Counted from the first letter of the stretch, positions 1 through 11,005 are shown. The stretch is DNA of 64,000 nt from Bursaphelenchus xylophilus (GCA_904066235.2 CAJFCV020000001.1:11279291-11343290), one strand, 5' to 3'. Translations and numbers: made by a program. Notes: generated by a model from the letters alone, not told the origin.

Positions 1-578
1 TGTAACATTAAACCTGATTTGGTTTTTCGTGTACCACATGGCGCATAGAAGTCGGATTGTCGTCATTGTGCTCAGAATGGTTAAGAAAGAGTTTTCCTGT
101 GCACAAAAAAATTTTTATGGCTGTACCGTTTGGAACGGCCGAGTTATTTGACGCACTTTCACCAATTTATTATGACATCAAGACGCGTTGCAATTAAGGG
201 CGAATTTTCTTTCATATATAGAAAGTGGATCTTTTCGCTGTCTAAAGCCACTAATTAAAACGATTTAATATTTTATGCAAGAATTTTTAAGAAAATAGCT
301 GTTAATCAGGACACGTTTAACGCTACAGTAATCCATGGTACGGTAATCTACCGAAAAAAGTTAACACAAAAGTTTCTTACAATTGACCATAGAATAAGTG
401 TTGTCAATTTCAAGCGGTTTACAGTAGTTTCATTTTTTGCATATTCAGTCACCAAAAATTATATAAAATCAGGTTTAATCGCAATTAGATATGCATTAAC
501 GTTTAAAATTGCTTAGTGTATCTCACATAACCCTTAGCTGTCCATTAAACGCGATTTCCGCCGTGTTTTCAATATTTG

Positions 579-655
579 CACCAAGCGGGGATCGAACCCG
601 CGACCTTTCAAACGTAATTTTTGCCAAAATCCAATATACTACGCGATCTCCCCCC
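579..655 (-). other. tRNA-like (Pol III box A/B) sequence inside repeat
   Basis: Read on the minus strand this has a perfect box B (GGTTCGATCCC) within a perfect five-pair T-arm (GCGGG loop CCCGC) and a box-A-like TAGTATATTGG about 45 nt upstream. The anticodon and acceptor stems do not pair properly. It is therefore a tRNA-derived or Pol III promoter-like segment of the surrounding repeat, not a working tRNA gene. Confidence 0.6.
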
Positions 656-1589
656 TGGAGTTATGACCTCACATTACGTGTATAATATGCAGAATTTTAT
701 GCTGATTCTGAATCTGAAATAAAATCCTGTGGGATTTTTGATACGAAGGAGTTACGGTCGATTTTTATCGACCGGATTACAATATGCCTATGTTACAGTA
801 ATATGAGAGACTCAATTTTGAAAAAAATGAATTCCCAATGGTCGAAAACGTATACGAGCAAAATTTTGGGTGATTTGCTCCTTCAATGACGTCACTAGGT
901 CGAAAATTCCAAAAAAGACAAATTTAAGCAAATTTATGCCTTCCAAGCAGAATTGAGAAAAACTGTTGTTCGCTTTTCCTTAGCACATGTCGACGGTCAT
1001 TTTTATGCAAAAAACTCAAAATCGATTTTTTCCTATGTCCACTGCTGACGCAGCGAGCCAAAAATCGTCTTTTAATGCATATCTAATTGCGAGTAGAACT
1101 GATTTTATATAATTTTTGAGGACGGAATATGCAAAAAATGAAACTGCTTCAAACCGCTTGAAATTGGCAACACTTATTCTAGGGTCAATTGTAAGAAACT
1201 TTTCCGTTAACTTTTTTTGGTAGATCACCGTACGATGGATTACTGTAGCGTTAAACGTGTCCTGATTAACAGCAATTTTCTTAAAAATTCTTGCATAAAA
1301 TATTAAATCGTTTTAATTAGTCGCTTTAGACAGCGAAAAGATCCACTTCCTATATATGAAAGAAAATTCGCCCTTAATTTCAACGCGTCTTGATGTCATA
1401 ATGAATTGGTGAAAGGGCGTCAAATAACTCGGCCGTTCCAAACGGTACAGCCACAAAATTTTTTTTGTACACAAGAAAACTCGGGGCTAAGGTAGTACAG
1501 CCCCCCAGTCCAGTTTAGCACCCCATGACTCAGTACAACCCCCCTCGTCCATTCTGAACCCCAAAATTTATTTCAAAGAATTAATCCAA

Positions 1590-1730
1590 GTTGTATGGTC
1601 CAGCACAAGCCCCCTACGTTTTAGATCAAGCCCCTTACGTTTTAGATCAAGCCCCCTTCGTTTTAGAAAAAGCCCCCCTACGTTTTAGGTCAAGCCCCCT
1701 ACGTTTTAGATCAAACCCCCACTTACATTT
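1590..1730 (+). repeat. Short tandem repeat, ~21-bp unit
   Basis: About five to six copies of a unit close to AGCCCCCTACGTTTTAGATC follow one another in the spacer between inverted-repeat arms. The open frame across it is only a read-through of the repeat. Confidence 0.8.
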
Positions 1731-2176
1731 TTTGTATTATTCTAATTTGTTCATTATGTGGGGTGTGAAACGGGCAAAAACAGTGGGGGTTTGAACTACC
1801 TTTCGTGGGGGGCTGAACTACCGAAGCCCCGAAAACTCTTTCTTAACCTTTCTGAGCACAATGACGACAATCCGACTTCTATGCGCCATGTGGTACACGA
1901 AAAACCAAATCAGGTTTAATGTTACAGTAATCCATGGTACGGTGATCTACCAAAAAAAGTTAACAGAAAAGTTTCTTACAATTGACCCTAGAATAAATGT
2001 TGCCAATTTCAAGCGGTTTGAAGCAGTTTCATTTTTTGCATATTCAGTCTCCAAAAATTATATAAAATCAGTTTTAATCGCAATTAGATATGCATTAATG
2101 TTTAAAATTGCTTAGTGTATCTCACATAACCCTTAGGTGTCCATAAAATGCGATTTCCGCCGTGTTTTCAATATTT

Positions 2177-2253
2177 GCACCAAGTGGGGATCGAACCCGC
2201 GACCTTTCAAACGTAATTTTTGTCAAAATCCAATATACTACGCAATCTCCCCC
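2177..2253 (-). other. Second tRNA-like (Pol III box A/B) sequence
   Basis: Direct-repeat counterpart of the segment at 579-655, again with a box-B GGTTCGATCCC and box-A-like TAGTATATTGG on the minus strand. One T-stem base differs from the first copy. It is repeat-borne and not a functional tRNA. Confidence 0.55.
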
Positions 2254-2699
2254 CTGGAGTTGTGGCCTCACATTATGTGTATAATATGCAGAATTTTACG
2301 CTGAATTTGAATCTGAAATAAAATCCTGTGGGATTTTTGATACGAAAAAGTTACGGTCGATTTTTATCGACCGAATTGCAATATGCCTATGTTAGAGTAA
2401 TCTGAGAGACTTGATTTTCAAAAAAATGGATTCCCAATGGTGGAAAACGTATACAAGCAAAATTTTGGGTGATTTGCTCTTTCTATGACGTCACCAGGTC
2501 GAAAATTCCAAAAAAGACAAATTTAAGCAAATTTATGCCTTCCGGGCAGAATTGAGAAAAACTGTTGTTCGCTTTTCCTTAGCACATGTCGACAGTCATT
2601 TTTATGCAAAAAACTCAAAATCGATTTTTTCCTATGTCCCGGGTCCATTACGGGCTGACGCAGCGAGCCAAAAATCGTCTTTTAAGGTTTCTTTACTGC

Positions 2700-3434
2700 C
2701 GTCTTTGAAAAATTTTATAATAAAAAAATTTTGAAAGGAAATTTTAAATTGCACTAGACGTCAGATGTTGGACCTTATAAATAAAGAATTACAACTTTAA
2801 ACAGTCTTCAGCTATTATGTTATTTGAATAACATCTGAAACAAAAATTCATCGTGTATCACGGGACTCCCTCAAAATTTTAGAAAATCAAGCGAAATCGA
2901 CAGTCCTAATATTCTACTTGACATCGAATTTGATCACATATAAAGAGAGAATTGGCAAAACTTGGAGTAAAGTGTACAAACGAGCTCCACAAAAGATGAA
3001 GAGCATTTCAACGACTGTCGACCTCTGTAACCATAAGAAAACTTAGCTTTTTCGACCAGTTGATATTGTACTAGGTAAATCAACGCTTACCTTTTTCAAA
3101 TATAATATATCCGATAAACAATTCATTACTACCCATATGTACTACAGTAAATTATATCAGCTATCCTCCTCGTCCCTTCCAGACATTTTCAGCCTCAAAC
3201 ATTGCGAATATGCTCCAAGAAACTACTGTATTCACAATTTATTCGTAATACAATCCACGTTTACCTACATATCGAGTCGTTCTCAACTCAGATCTCCATA
3301 AACATCATCCAAATTGAAGCCATACAACTTCGACGGTTGTCAGATGTCTTCATCGACGATTTAGATCTAGATCACCAAATGATGACACACGTCCAGCAGC
3401 TGATGCAATGTTGAATCTGAGCATACGGGATTAA
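2700..3434. other. Unassigned stretch before segment L
   Basis: No recognisable gene. A 70-codon plus frame at 3202-3414 ends in a plausible peptide (IQLRRLSDVFIDDLDLDHQM) that could be a leftover exon. There is no good splice or start context and no counterpart upstream of segment R, so it is not called a gene. Confidence 0.3.
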
Positions 3435-3802
3435 TGTGGGCACAAAACGATCTAAAAGTCCGTAAACATTAAAGAATGCATCAAAATCAAAAGTAATCAA
3501 ACAGAACTCATCAAAAACTCACCAAAAAAGTGGCATGCATCCCAAACATTCTGTCCATGGTCGTCCGGATACCCACAAAATTCAATGAAGTCCTCCGAAA
3601 TATCACTACACGTTGCAACGTTTCAAGAATTTTGCCAACAAAAAATTGAATAAAATTGGAAGAAAAAAATCAAATTCAGCCACGAATTCTCACAAAAAAA
3701 AACAAAATTTGCATATTCGAAATTCACCAAATTTTCGTTTTCATTTTTCTCATTTACCGGTAATTCCCCCTGGAATCTGGTTTTGTCGCTTACGCTATCA
3801 TC

Positions 3803-6800
3803 ATGTCCAGCACAAGCACCACCTCCTCCCGCCATTCCGGCGATGAATCCGCCGTTCAGGCGATGGCCCCAACTCCAAACACCGCTGCCGTCCCGGTGTT
3901 TGGGGTTGGGGAACGGTCGACGTGTAAGTCCAGGGGATTTTGGGGTTTTTCGGGGTTTTGTAGATTATAAGCGGAGATTTCAAAGTTGGAATCTACGCAT
4001 CAAAGTTCCAAAAAATCCGTCTTCATAGGTGAATTGAAATTTCCAATCATCTGGCAATTCCTTTTGACATCTTTCGTCTTCTTTATGACACCATTTTTAG
4101 CACAAAAATCCTAAAATAATGATATTGTAGTACATGATGACAATGGATTTTTTTGGGTATTTTGATGACGAAGTTCCCACTTTGAGACCCGCAACGTGGT
4201 TTTAAGTTCATTTGAGATGATTTACTTTGAGCTTAGAGGCACTACTATGCAAAAATATTTAAACTTCCTTCGTTCGTCTACCTGATATCAAGCACAACAT
4301 AATTTTGAAGACAACTACTCACAAAAGAGCTCAAAACAGTTGGTTATGAACGCTGTTTGTCTCAATTTATTTGATTTGAAACTCAAAACTTCTTTATATT
4401 GGATTTCACCAGTAAAATAATGAAATTTGATATGAATTTTAAAAAAAAAAATCGAAAGTGGGTTTCTACCGTAAATCCTGCCAAAAAGGATATTAACTAG
4501 GCCTAATGGCCCCGAAAATACCCCAAAAGGTCTGGGAGGGTAATATTCTAGGCGAATACGACACTAGAAAGCTTTCTAAAGAAAGTAATTTCATGGCTGG
4601 TGAGGAGTACTGTAAAGCCCGCCGGAATTCGCCTTGTTATTGTGAAATACAGCCGAAATTGGCCTTGATAACATTTGTTGCAACGCGATGGATCGATTCC
4701 CGCTCATTCGAACCCTGGAAGTAAGTCTATTTTTTTGAGTTTTACAGTTTTTAGAACCTACAACGTCGTATGAAGAAGATCGTACACACAAAAATTGAGG
4801 CCATTTTTTGCCGTATTTTACACGAAATTCAAAAAAGTTCGAGCAAAAACCAATAGGCATTTCGAAAATTTTAAAAAACCAAGTTTATTCAACCTTTCGA
4901 TTTATTTTTAGAAAGCTTTTTGGAAAAAAAGAAAATTCTTGAGCTTTTTTACACCCCCTCAGGCAATAAAGTCAGATTTAACAATATTTACTAGCTGGAA
5001 TAAATCCTGACCCTAATTTTAATATAAATTAGAGTCCAAAACGTAAAATTTTTTCCTGAATTTCGCCCTACACCAAATCATGAACAATATCCCAGTCCCA
5101 AATCTTCGAACATCTTACCGAAGCCTCCAAAACAACATCAAGAAGGTCCTTGTCATCAATGAGGTGTCAAATCGGATATTATCCATGAAGATCAACTTCG
5201 ACTGGACAATTTATACCGGCGGAATCAGCTCCGATTCATCCAAACAGATTCTCATCACTTCAGTGGCTCAGAAACAAGTCGAAGATGGATCAGTTCAGAC
5301 AATTTTGGCGGTTCCAGCATTGCATCTACGACGGCCCCGCCTAAAATAGTACCTTCTTATTATAAATGTCGTTTTCATACTGTATTGGTCATAAATTATT
5401 ATTATACATAGCATTTTGGAATATTCTTGGAGCCAAAAATCCCCAAACAAACAATAAACTATTCACTTTCATGGCCAAACATGGTCTTACATTTGTGTTT
5501 TAATCCAATTGCCATCCACTTCCATCTCTAATATGCTCCTCGGACCAGGTAAAGATTTTTTAAACTTCTTCCATCCGTTTCAGTTGTTCTTAATTCCAAT
5601 ATCAACATTTCGATGGGTCATGTCCTCCCATTCACGGTCCCGTTGGAGCCCTGAAACATCAACCATTACAAATGGATATCCATATCTTTTTAAAACTGTA
5701 ATTGTATTGATTATTTGCATAAATACTTACATTACTTTTTATTCTCCATGTCAACTTTTCTGACTTATAACCGGGGTTTCGTGTAAAGCACCACATGACG
5801 ACACGACGAAGCACCTGGACCTTCTCATTTGGACCAATTCAAGTAATGGGCTGACTGTTGAAGATCGACATCTCCAGGACCATTTCTCCGATGATTATTA
5901 ACGGTTAGAGTCGCATTAGACAAATTCCAAGGGGTGGGGAGCTCGTCTCGTCCATGGATGGACGTTATTGAAGTTTGTTCTTGGCCTTTGTCCTCGTTCT
6001 TCTTGTCCGAATCTTGTTGAATGACTTCTCGAGGTGTTCTGTGCTGTTCTCCAGGTGGACGTGATTTCTCGTCGTTATGGCTCGTCGAATTTACGGTTTC
6101 GTGCCGCGTGGACTTTTTCAGAGACTTTACACATCGGCTAAAACACCGTGTTCATCATCTTCGCTCAGTCTGAACATCAAAAAGACCCAGCAAACCGACT
6201 TACCGACTTGACCAACATCAAAATTCACCATCATGATATTGGACTCTACTCTTTGGAGTTAACACCTTCACAAAACTTCAAAGTGTTCGCAAAAAAAGGC
6301 GAAGGATCATCGATCACCCAAACATTCCATTCCATCAACAATTCACCATCAAATTTGTATTTACATCAGGACTCCGATTGGAGTAACGAGCCTCAGCAAT
6401 GATTTCCTTGGCCTGAAGATTATTCATGACATCAACACCGTCTTGGACATTATCGAACAATCAATGGATATCTGGAATGAGGCATTAAAAAGACGAATAG
6501 AAGGAGAAACCCCGAAATTACATCAATTTTTAGACGTTTTCGTCCATCTGACCAAGTCGTACAAAGGTTGTCCATCCGCATCTAATCTTCTTCCATCGAG
6601 GAGCAACCATCATTTTGCTTCGGATCACCGCCATTAATTTCGCCTTATCTCAATTTCTGGGGTCCTTTTGAAGGTTCTCCTTGTTCCACGTTGTCGTTTG
6701 ATCCGATCTTCGGGTCATTCAGTGTTCTGCAGCTTTCGAGCTGCTTTGCTGTCGATTTCCTGATCACCACTTTAAAATACGCCTTCCGGTCGCCATCAAC

Positions 6801-8350
6801 ATAAAAAATCAGCTTGTTTTTCTTGTGGTTAATACGGTTTTCGTCGCTGCACTTCAATCTGGATGGAATTTCGACATCATTGGACTGTTTTATGGACAAA
6901 TGGACAATTCTTCACAGGACTGTGAATTATGGAATTTTCGGCCACCGTGGCCTTCAGAATCAAAATTATGGATCTCCAGCATCAGGATCTGCACCTAAAA
7001 GCAAAAAATTAAATAGGGAAAATAGACAGAATAGGCTATGTTAGGGCCCTTAGCGATGGAGTTAGCAGTTTTAACCATTTTTTTGAACTTCCGTCTAATT
7101 TTGGTGATTTCAGTGTCTCCAAACAACGCCGGCCAGGCCTCCGGGCCACGCTCGAGCCCTCCATCCGAGCGCCAAGCCCATTCCGCTCTGGCTGAAGTCT
7201 TGCCGGCGGTAATGGCCCCTCCTCTGGTTGGCCAGCATCCAACCGGCGTCCCAGAGGAGGGTAAAGAGGGGCCAACCCCAACCACTGGCCCCTCGGGCTT
7301 CGGCCCAGAACCGGCCCCAACCGTTCAGGCCGAGCATCTGCCGGCGGTTGAGGGCTCGGAAGGATCGTTGGACCTGGACTTCTCGAGCTTCTCGAACTGC
7401 AGCTCCAGTACGAGTGAGGAGCACTCCACACTGCATGATGTCCCCTCGATCAAATCACTTGAAGTCTTCGATGAGGGAGCAGCCTGCGAGGAGACGTTAG
7501 CGGACCAAAACGACCGCCTCCGATTTCAAAGAGACTTCTGGAAGACCCAATGCCGCACACTTTGGGAACGACAAGAGACGTTCGAGAAGAAGGTCAAGTT
7601 CTACCAAGAAGCCCTGGTAGAGGCGGAAGTTGAGGCCAAGAAGGCCAAAGAAGCAGCCTCCGTCGCCACAAAAAAGGCCGAAGAAGAAAGGGCACTGAAG
7701 GAAGCGGCAGAAAAGGAAGTCGCCGAACTGCAAGCCCTCCATCGGCAACACCTTCGGACAGCCGTCGCCGATGACCGGCCGCCAAGGGCCGAAAGATCGA
7801 GGTCCAGAAGTCCGCTGATGACGACAGCGTGGTCAATAACGCCGACAACAGCAGAGATCCTAAGGATCGACGTCACCCAGCCCCCAGCGACCCAACACCC
7901 GCCGCCACCCGCAGATCAGGGATATGAGGTCCAAGAACAAAATCACGAGGCTCCTGGGCCTCTACGAAGGATGCCAAAGTGCAAACGGCGATGTTGCTAC
8001 CAGCCCTCAGCCGATCCTCAACGGCCTCGGCCCCCCCGAAGGTCGAGGGAACTTCAAGGACTTGGCCCAGTGCTTCAAGAAGAGGACAATGGCCCAGAAG
8101 AACACCAACGTCCACGAAGAGAACGAAGGCCTCCTTCACGGCTCATCGTGGACATGGCGAGCCGATCGTATCGGACTTCACAGGAGCCCAGGTTGCCTCG
8201 TAAGTCAATTTTTTCGATATCTTTACCATTTTTACCCAAAAGCCCTTCAAAAATTATCAATTTCGCATTTTTTCGAACGCTATATTTACTATCGCAATTT
8301 TAATCAATAACATCAAGATTTTTTCAGATCGAAGGGTAAATCCATACTAA
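3803..8350 (+). CDS. Predicted coiled-coil protein, duplicated gene copy L
   Basis: No known family recognised. Proposed exons are 3803-3923 (starts MSSTSTTSSRHSGDES), 7114-8199 and 8328-8350, joined through GT-AG introns with matching phases, giving 409 residues. The large exon is GC-rich against AT-rich flanks. It has a Pro/Gly/Ala-rich start, an acidic Ser-rich stretch, a charged Ala/Glu/Lys coiled coil (KKAKEAASVATKKAEEERAL), then an Arg/Ser/Pro-rich tail with RSRSRSP. Copy R keeps the same frame and differs in the exon by a three-base indel, which suggests selection or recent origin. The 3.2-kb first intron could hide other exons; the exon 1 to exon 2 join is inferred. An RNA-binding or nuclear role is possible but unproven. 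Confidence 0.55.
5080..5349 (+). CDS. Exon-like ORF in first intron, unknown product
   Basis: An 89-codon frame starting MNNIPVPNLRTSYRSLQNN. It is not recognised. The matching place in segment R (from about 34856) lost the ATG and about 60 nt of the middle, so R is a broken version. It may be an exon of a separate gene, an alternative exon of the coiled-coil gene, or decayed sequence. Confidence 0.3.
   Translation: MNNIPVPNLRTSYRSLQNNIKKVLVINEVSNRILSMKINFDWTIYTGGISSDSSKQILITSVAQKQVEDGSVQTILAVPALHLRRPRLK
6148..6402 (+). CDS. Exon-like ORF, unknown product
   Basis: Peptide core RLTDLTNIKIHHHDIGLYSL is kept in segment R around 35930-36115 with a few substitutions, so the reading frame survived duplication. 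No domain was recognised. A splice context is not clear. It lies on the opposite strand to the ORF at 6645-6899. Confidence 0.25.
   Translation: MFIIFAQSEHQKDPANRLTDLTNIKIHHHDIGLYSLELTPSQNFKVFAKKGEGSSITQTFHSINNSPSNLYLHQDSDWSNEPQQ
6645..6899 (-). CDS. Conserved antisense ORF, weak doublecortin-like look
   Basis: 84 codons on the minus strand. The core KLIFYVDGDRKAYFKVVIRK resembles the start of a doublecortin (DCX) domain, where an N/DGD turn is followed by a hydrophobic strand. The R copy at 36496-36750 differs visibly by only one residue near the start. It sits in the first intron of the coiled-coil gene on the other strand. The family assignment is a guess from the motif; it could be an exon of an antisense gene or a fossil fragment. 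Confidence 0.35.
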   Translation of the reverse strand: MSIKQSNDVEIPSRLKCSDENRINHKKNKLIFYVDGDRKAYFKVVIRKSTAKQLESCRTLNDPKIGSNDNVEQGEPSKGPQKLR

Positions 8351-8781
8351 GTGGCCAAAAATTCAACATGGCGCAGTCATTCATACCTAATAACGTAAGG
8401 TTTTCGCAGCGTCCATCCAATAATCCTAATTTTTTAGCAATTTGTCCAATTCAACCTCGACAAGCAACCACGTGGGTTGACTAAATGCACTCAAACCTTA
8501 GTTCGACCGGCTGGAACGAGAAAAAAGTAAGTTTTTTTGCAAAACTATTTTTGCGAGCTGCGCCCAATAAAAGAACAATTGCTTTTTGTTATACGCTGTT
8601 GGATTTTGGGGGCATATTGTAGAAGAAAATGGTAGCATTCGCGGTAAAATGACTCGTCAAACCGCTAAAAACCTAGCTTTTTGCCGGCGGCTTCATAGTT
8701 TTATTGCTTACCTTGTTTTAGACAGAAAAAATATAATTTGATCGATCCATTTTTTCAGATGCCCAACTCATGGCCGAACCG

Positions 8782-9483
8782 GAGCACCCGGCCCCCCACT
8801 TCATCCGGGGGGCCCTCTGGAATACTTGCGGGTGCTCGGTGAGATCAAATAATGTAAGATTTTGCTTCTTTGAAGTTTTTGATCTTGAACTAGACTAAAG
8901 TAATATATTATAATTTCATTATATTTTCAGGTGAAGACCGGTACAAAGGGAAGAGAGGCGCCCTGGCCCCCTGAATGAGCCCGGGGGCCTTTGGAAGGAA
9001 ATAAGGGTGCCATCTTCCCCGATTTGGTCAATTGGGACTGAAATTAGGTAAGCTTTCGTGTTGTATTTATATTTTTCATCTTATTATTTGCAGATCTCGC
9101 TCAGGCAAGATTGAACTGAGAAGGAGAGAGCACCCTAGCCCCCTGAATGAGCCCGGGGGGCTTCTGGATCATAAAAGGGTGCTCTCACCCGTTTCCATCA
9201 AAGTGGAAGATGTTCCACTTTGATGGATGGTCGAAACCGGAGCACCCCGGCCCCCCACCTCATCCGGGGGGCCTTCTGGAAAACAATGGGTGCTCGGCGA
9301 GACCAAACGAGGTAAGATTTTGTTGTTTTTTGAACTGTTTGACCTTGAGTTAGTAATATAGTAAAGTAATATAGTAAATACAGTCTACTACCTTCAGACG
9401 AAGGCCGGTCCAGACCAGCGTGGATCCGGCACCCTCGCCCCCTGAATCAGCCCGGGGGGCTTCTGGAATCAAAAAAGGGTGCC
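8782..9483 (+). repeat. Array of five two-stem hairpins, copy L
   Basis: Hairpins lie at 8782-8837, 8957-9011, 9128-9184, 9240-9295 and 9428-9483. Each has an outer stem GCACCC/GGGTGC and an inner GC stem of the type GCCCCC/GGGGGC around a ~10-nt loop. The shared 3' flank of the inner stem is CYTTCTGGA. A sixth degenerate unit is near 9612. The blocks that hold them are bounded by TTTCAG-type acceptors and GTAAG donors (for example donors at about 9050, 9311 and 9532), so they behave like exons of one transcript. Reading frames are only partly open through them, and one block meets TGA at 9221. Confidence 0.85.
9194..9227 (+). repeat. Perfect 34-nt palindrome within hairpin array (L)
   Basis: TCCATCAAAGTGGAA, loop GATG, then the exact reverse complement: a 15-bp stem. 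It lies between two hairpins in one exon-like block and is identical in segment R at 38800-38833. An in-frame TGA of the upstream frame falls in its right arm. Confidence 0.9.
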
Positions 9484-9639
9484 TTGGTCCACTTGTCATG
9501 GTCGATTTTGTGGATTTTGGACTAAAATGAGGTAAGTTATCATGCTGAATTTATAATTTTGCCTTTAATTCTTTTCAGAATTCCCTAAAAAGGAACACTG
9601 AGGGAACGGTGGAGCACCCTAGCCTTGAATCAACCCCAG

Positions 9640-10015
9640 AGATCCTCTCAAGGCCCGCCACCGAAGGGAATGAAAGAAAAAAATGTAAAAAAGTAAAAAA
9701 AAATTAAAAGGGCCAAAAAAAGCCAAAAAAAAAAACAAAAGCCAAAAAAACGAAAGGCCAAAAAAAGAAAAGGAAAGAAAAAGAGCCAAAAAATTTCAAA
9801 GGCCAAAAAAGAAAAGGCAAAAAAAGAGCCAAAAAATAATAATAAAGGCCAAAAAAAGATAAAAAAAAAAGAGCCAAAAAAATAATAACAAAGGCCAAAA
9901 AATAAAAAAATACATTTTTTGAAAAAAAGAGAAAAGCCAAACAAAGGCAAAAAAGTAAAAAAATTAAAAAAAAAGAAAAATAAAAAAAGAAATTGTAACT
10001 GAAATTCAAGTAAAA
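9640..10015 (+). repeat. Lys-codon-rich AAAGGCC tract, L first
   Basis: A purine-rich simple tract built on GCCAAAAAA, GAAAAGGC and GAGCC words. It begins in an exon-like block with a KAR(H/Y)RR(N/D)KRKK-type peptide in related copies (39318, 41497, 11871). Here the frame closes soon after KKCKKVKK. The plus strand encodes mostly lysine; the long antisense Phe-rich frames are artefacts. Confidence 0.75.
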
Positions 10016-10028
10016 ATTGTTTAATACC

Positions 10029-10157
10029 CGGCGAAGTCAGCGAACACAATCAATTGTTCCCAGCGGATGTCTACGATGAGATTATTGCCCCGGCCTGCGT
10101 CTACGCCCGAACACTCAATTTCTTCAGCTGTTCAAAGCCCTCGGAACTCATCCTAAG
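10029..10157 (+). CDS. ADVYDEIIAPA exon, L first copy
   Basis: The plus frame reads NQLFPADVYDEIIAPACVYA and continues to a GTAAAT donor. The motif ADVYDEIIAPA occurs four times in the window (also 12244-12367, 39640-39750, 41852-41981), always right after a Lys-rich tract, so the tract and exon were duplicated as a module. No known domain recognised. Confidence 0.45.
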
Positions 10158-10184
10158 GTAAATTTTGCCATGGATAACATAAAA

Positions 10185-10655
10185 TTTCTGACAGGAAAGT
10201 ACTTCTATGGCGTATGGAGTTACAGGTCGAGTCATATGTCAAAAAAATCGCAAAATCTTTCTGATTCAGATGTAAAAGTAAGCTGCCTAATTTTGATTTG
10301 TAAGGGTGAAGAAATCCTCAGACGCTTTCACGCAACACCACGCAAATGCCTTTTTTGACAAGGTTTTTACCAAATCAAAAGCTTTGTTTTGAGCTAAACT
10401 GAACCTTGGCATCTTGACAAGCCTTAAAATATCAGATTTGATTAATACTACACCTTAATTAGTAGTTCCAATATAAAAAAAGGGCATTTGTGTGGTGCTG
10501 CGAGAAAAGTTCTGAGGATTTTTTCACCCTACAGTCCAAAATCAGGCAGCTAACTTTTACATATTCTGAATCAGAAAAATTTTACGATTTTTTTGATATA
10601 TGACTCGACCTGTAACTCCATACCCCGTAGAAGTACTTTCCTCGTCAGAAATTTC
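10185..10655. mobile_element. Fold-back element with ~185-bp arms (L)
   Basis: The sequence from TCTGACAGGAAAGTACTTCT returns as reverse complement at the right end (AGAAGTACTTTCCTCGTCAG), with arms of about 185 bp and a ~95-bp spacer. It is present in segment R at about 39778-40275, so it predates the duplication. No coding capacity. Confidence 0.8.
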
Positions 10656-10889
10656 AAAACTTTTCTCCTAATTACGGAGAATTTTCTTGGATGGGGAAAG
10701 AGTTGACTCGTCTTGGTCAAGTCTTCCTCTCCAGACGAAAAATGCAATGTTGCATAGCTTTGGTTTGTTGCAGGAGGAGCGGGCTGTATAACAGCATGTT
10801 GGGAGCTTTTCTGAATCAGTTTTGTTGTTTTCGGTTAAAATTATTGATCTTATGTCATGTGTAATATAATTTATCTTTGATCCTTTCAG

Positions 10890-11005
10890 AATATTACCCA
10901 ATCTTCGCCGTGGAGACTTGTGAGTATCTTGAAAACCTCCAGATTGATCTTCATCACTTCCTCGAAGAGTTCGTTGATTTTGCATGTTACAACAAGGTGA
11001 TTTGA
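10890..11005 (+). CDS. Terminal exon of unknown protein (L)
   Basis: After the acceptor TCCTTTCAG the frame reads YYPIFAVETCEYLENLQIDL, then a Phe/Glu-rich segment and ends at TGA (FACYNKVI). The R copy (40509-40624) differs by about one residue, so the peptide is conserved. It may be joined to the ADVYDEIIAPA exon at 10029-10157, though the phase of that join was not confirmed. Family unknown. Confidence 0.45.

Larger units (their letters stand above)
1..2690. repeat. Nested inverted-repeat transposon block
   Basis: Several long copies interlock here. Bases 1-105 return in reverse complement at about 1822-1925. Bases ~120-500 return in reverse complement at about 1075-1490. The stretch ~290-1074 returns in direct orientation at about 1905-2690. 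Recurrent landmarks are a CCATGGTACGGT motif, a box-A/box-B tRNA-like segment and a TTTTATGCAAAAAACTC motif. The same landmarks recur in the fold-back element at 26-28 kb, so this is one dispersed family. No transposase frame is visible, so it looks non-autonomous. The frames in it are short and of repeat origin. Confidence 0.8.

Noticed and set aside
579..655. Functional tRNA gene
   Set aside because: Box A/B and T-arm look right but acceptor and anticodon stems do not pair, and copies travel with a repeat.
7036..7436. Overlapping minus-strand ORFs across the coiled-coil exon
   Set aside because: Typical shadow frames of a GC-rich coding exon with no splice context of their own.
9648..10049. 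Long Phe-rich antisense ORF
   Set aside because: It is the complement of the AAAGGCC lysine tract; composition artefact.
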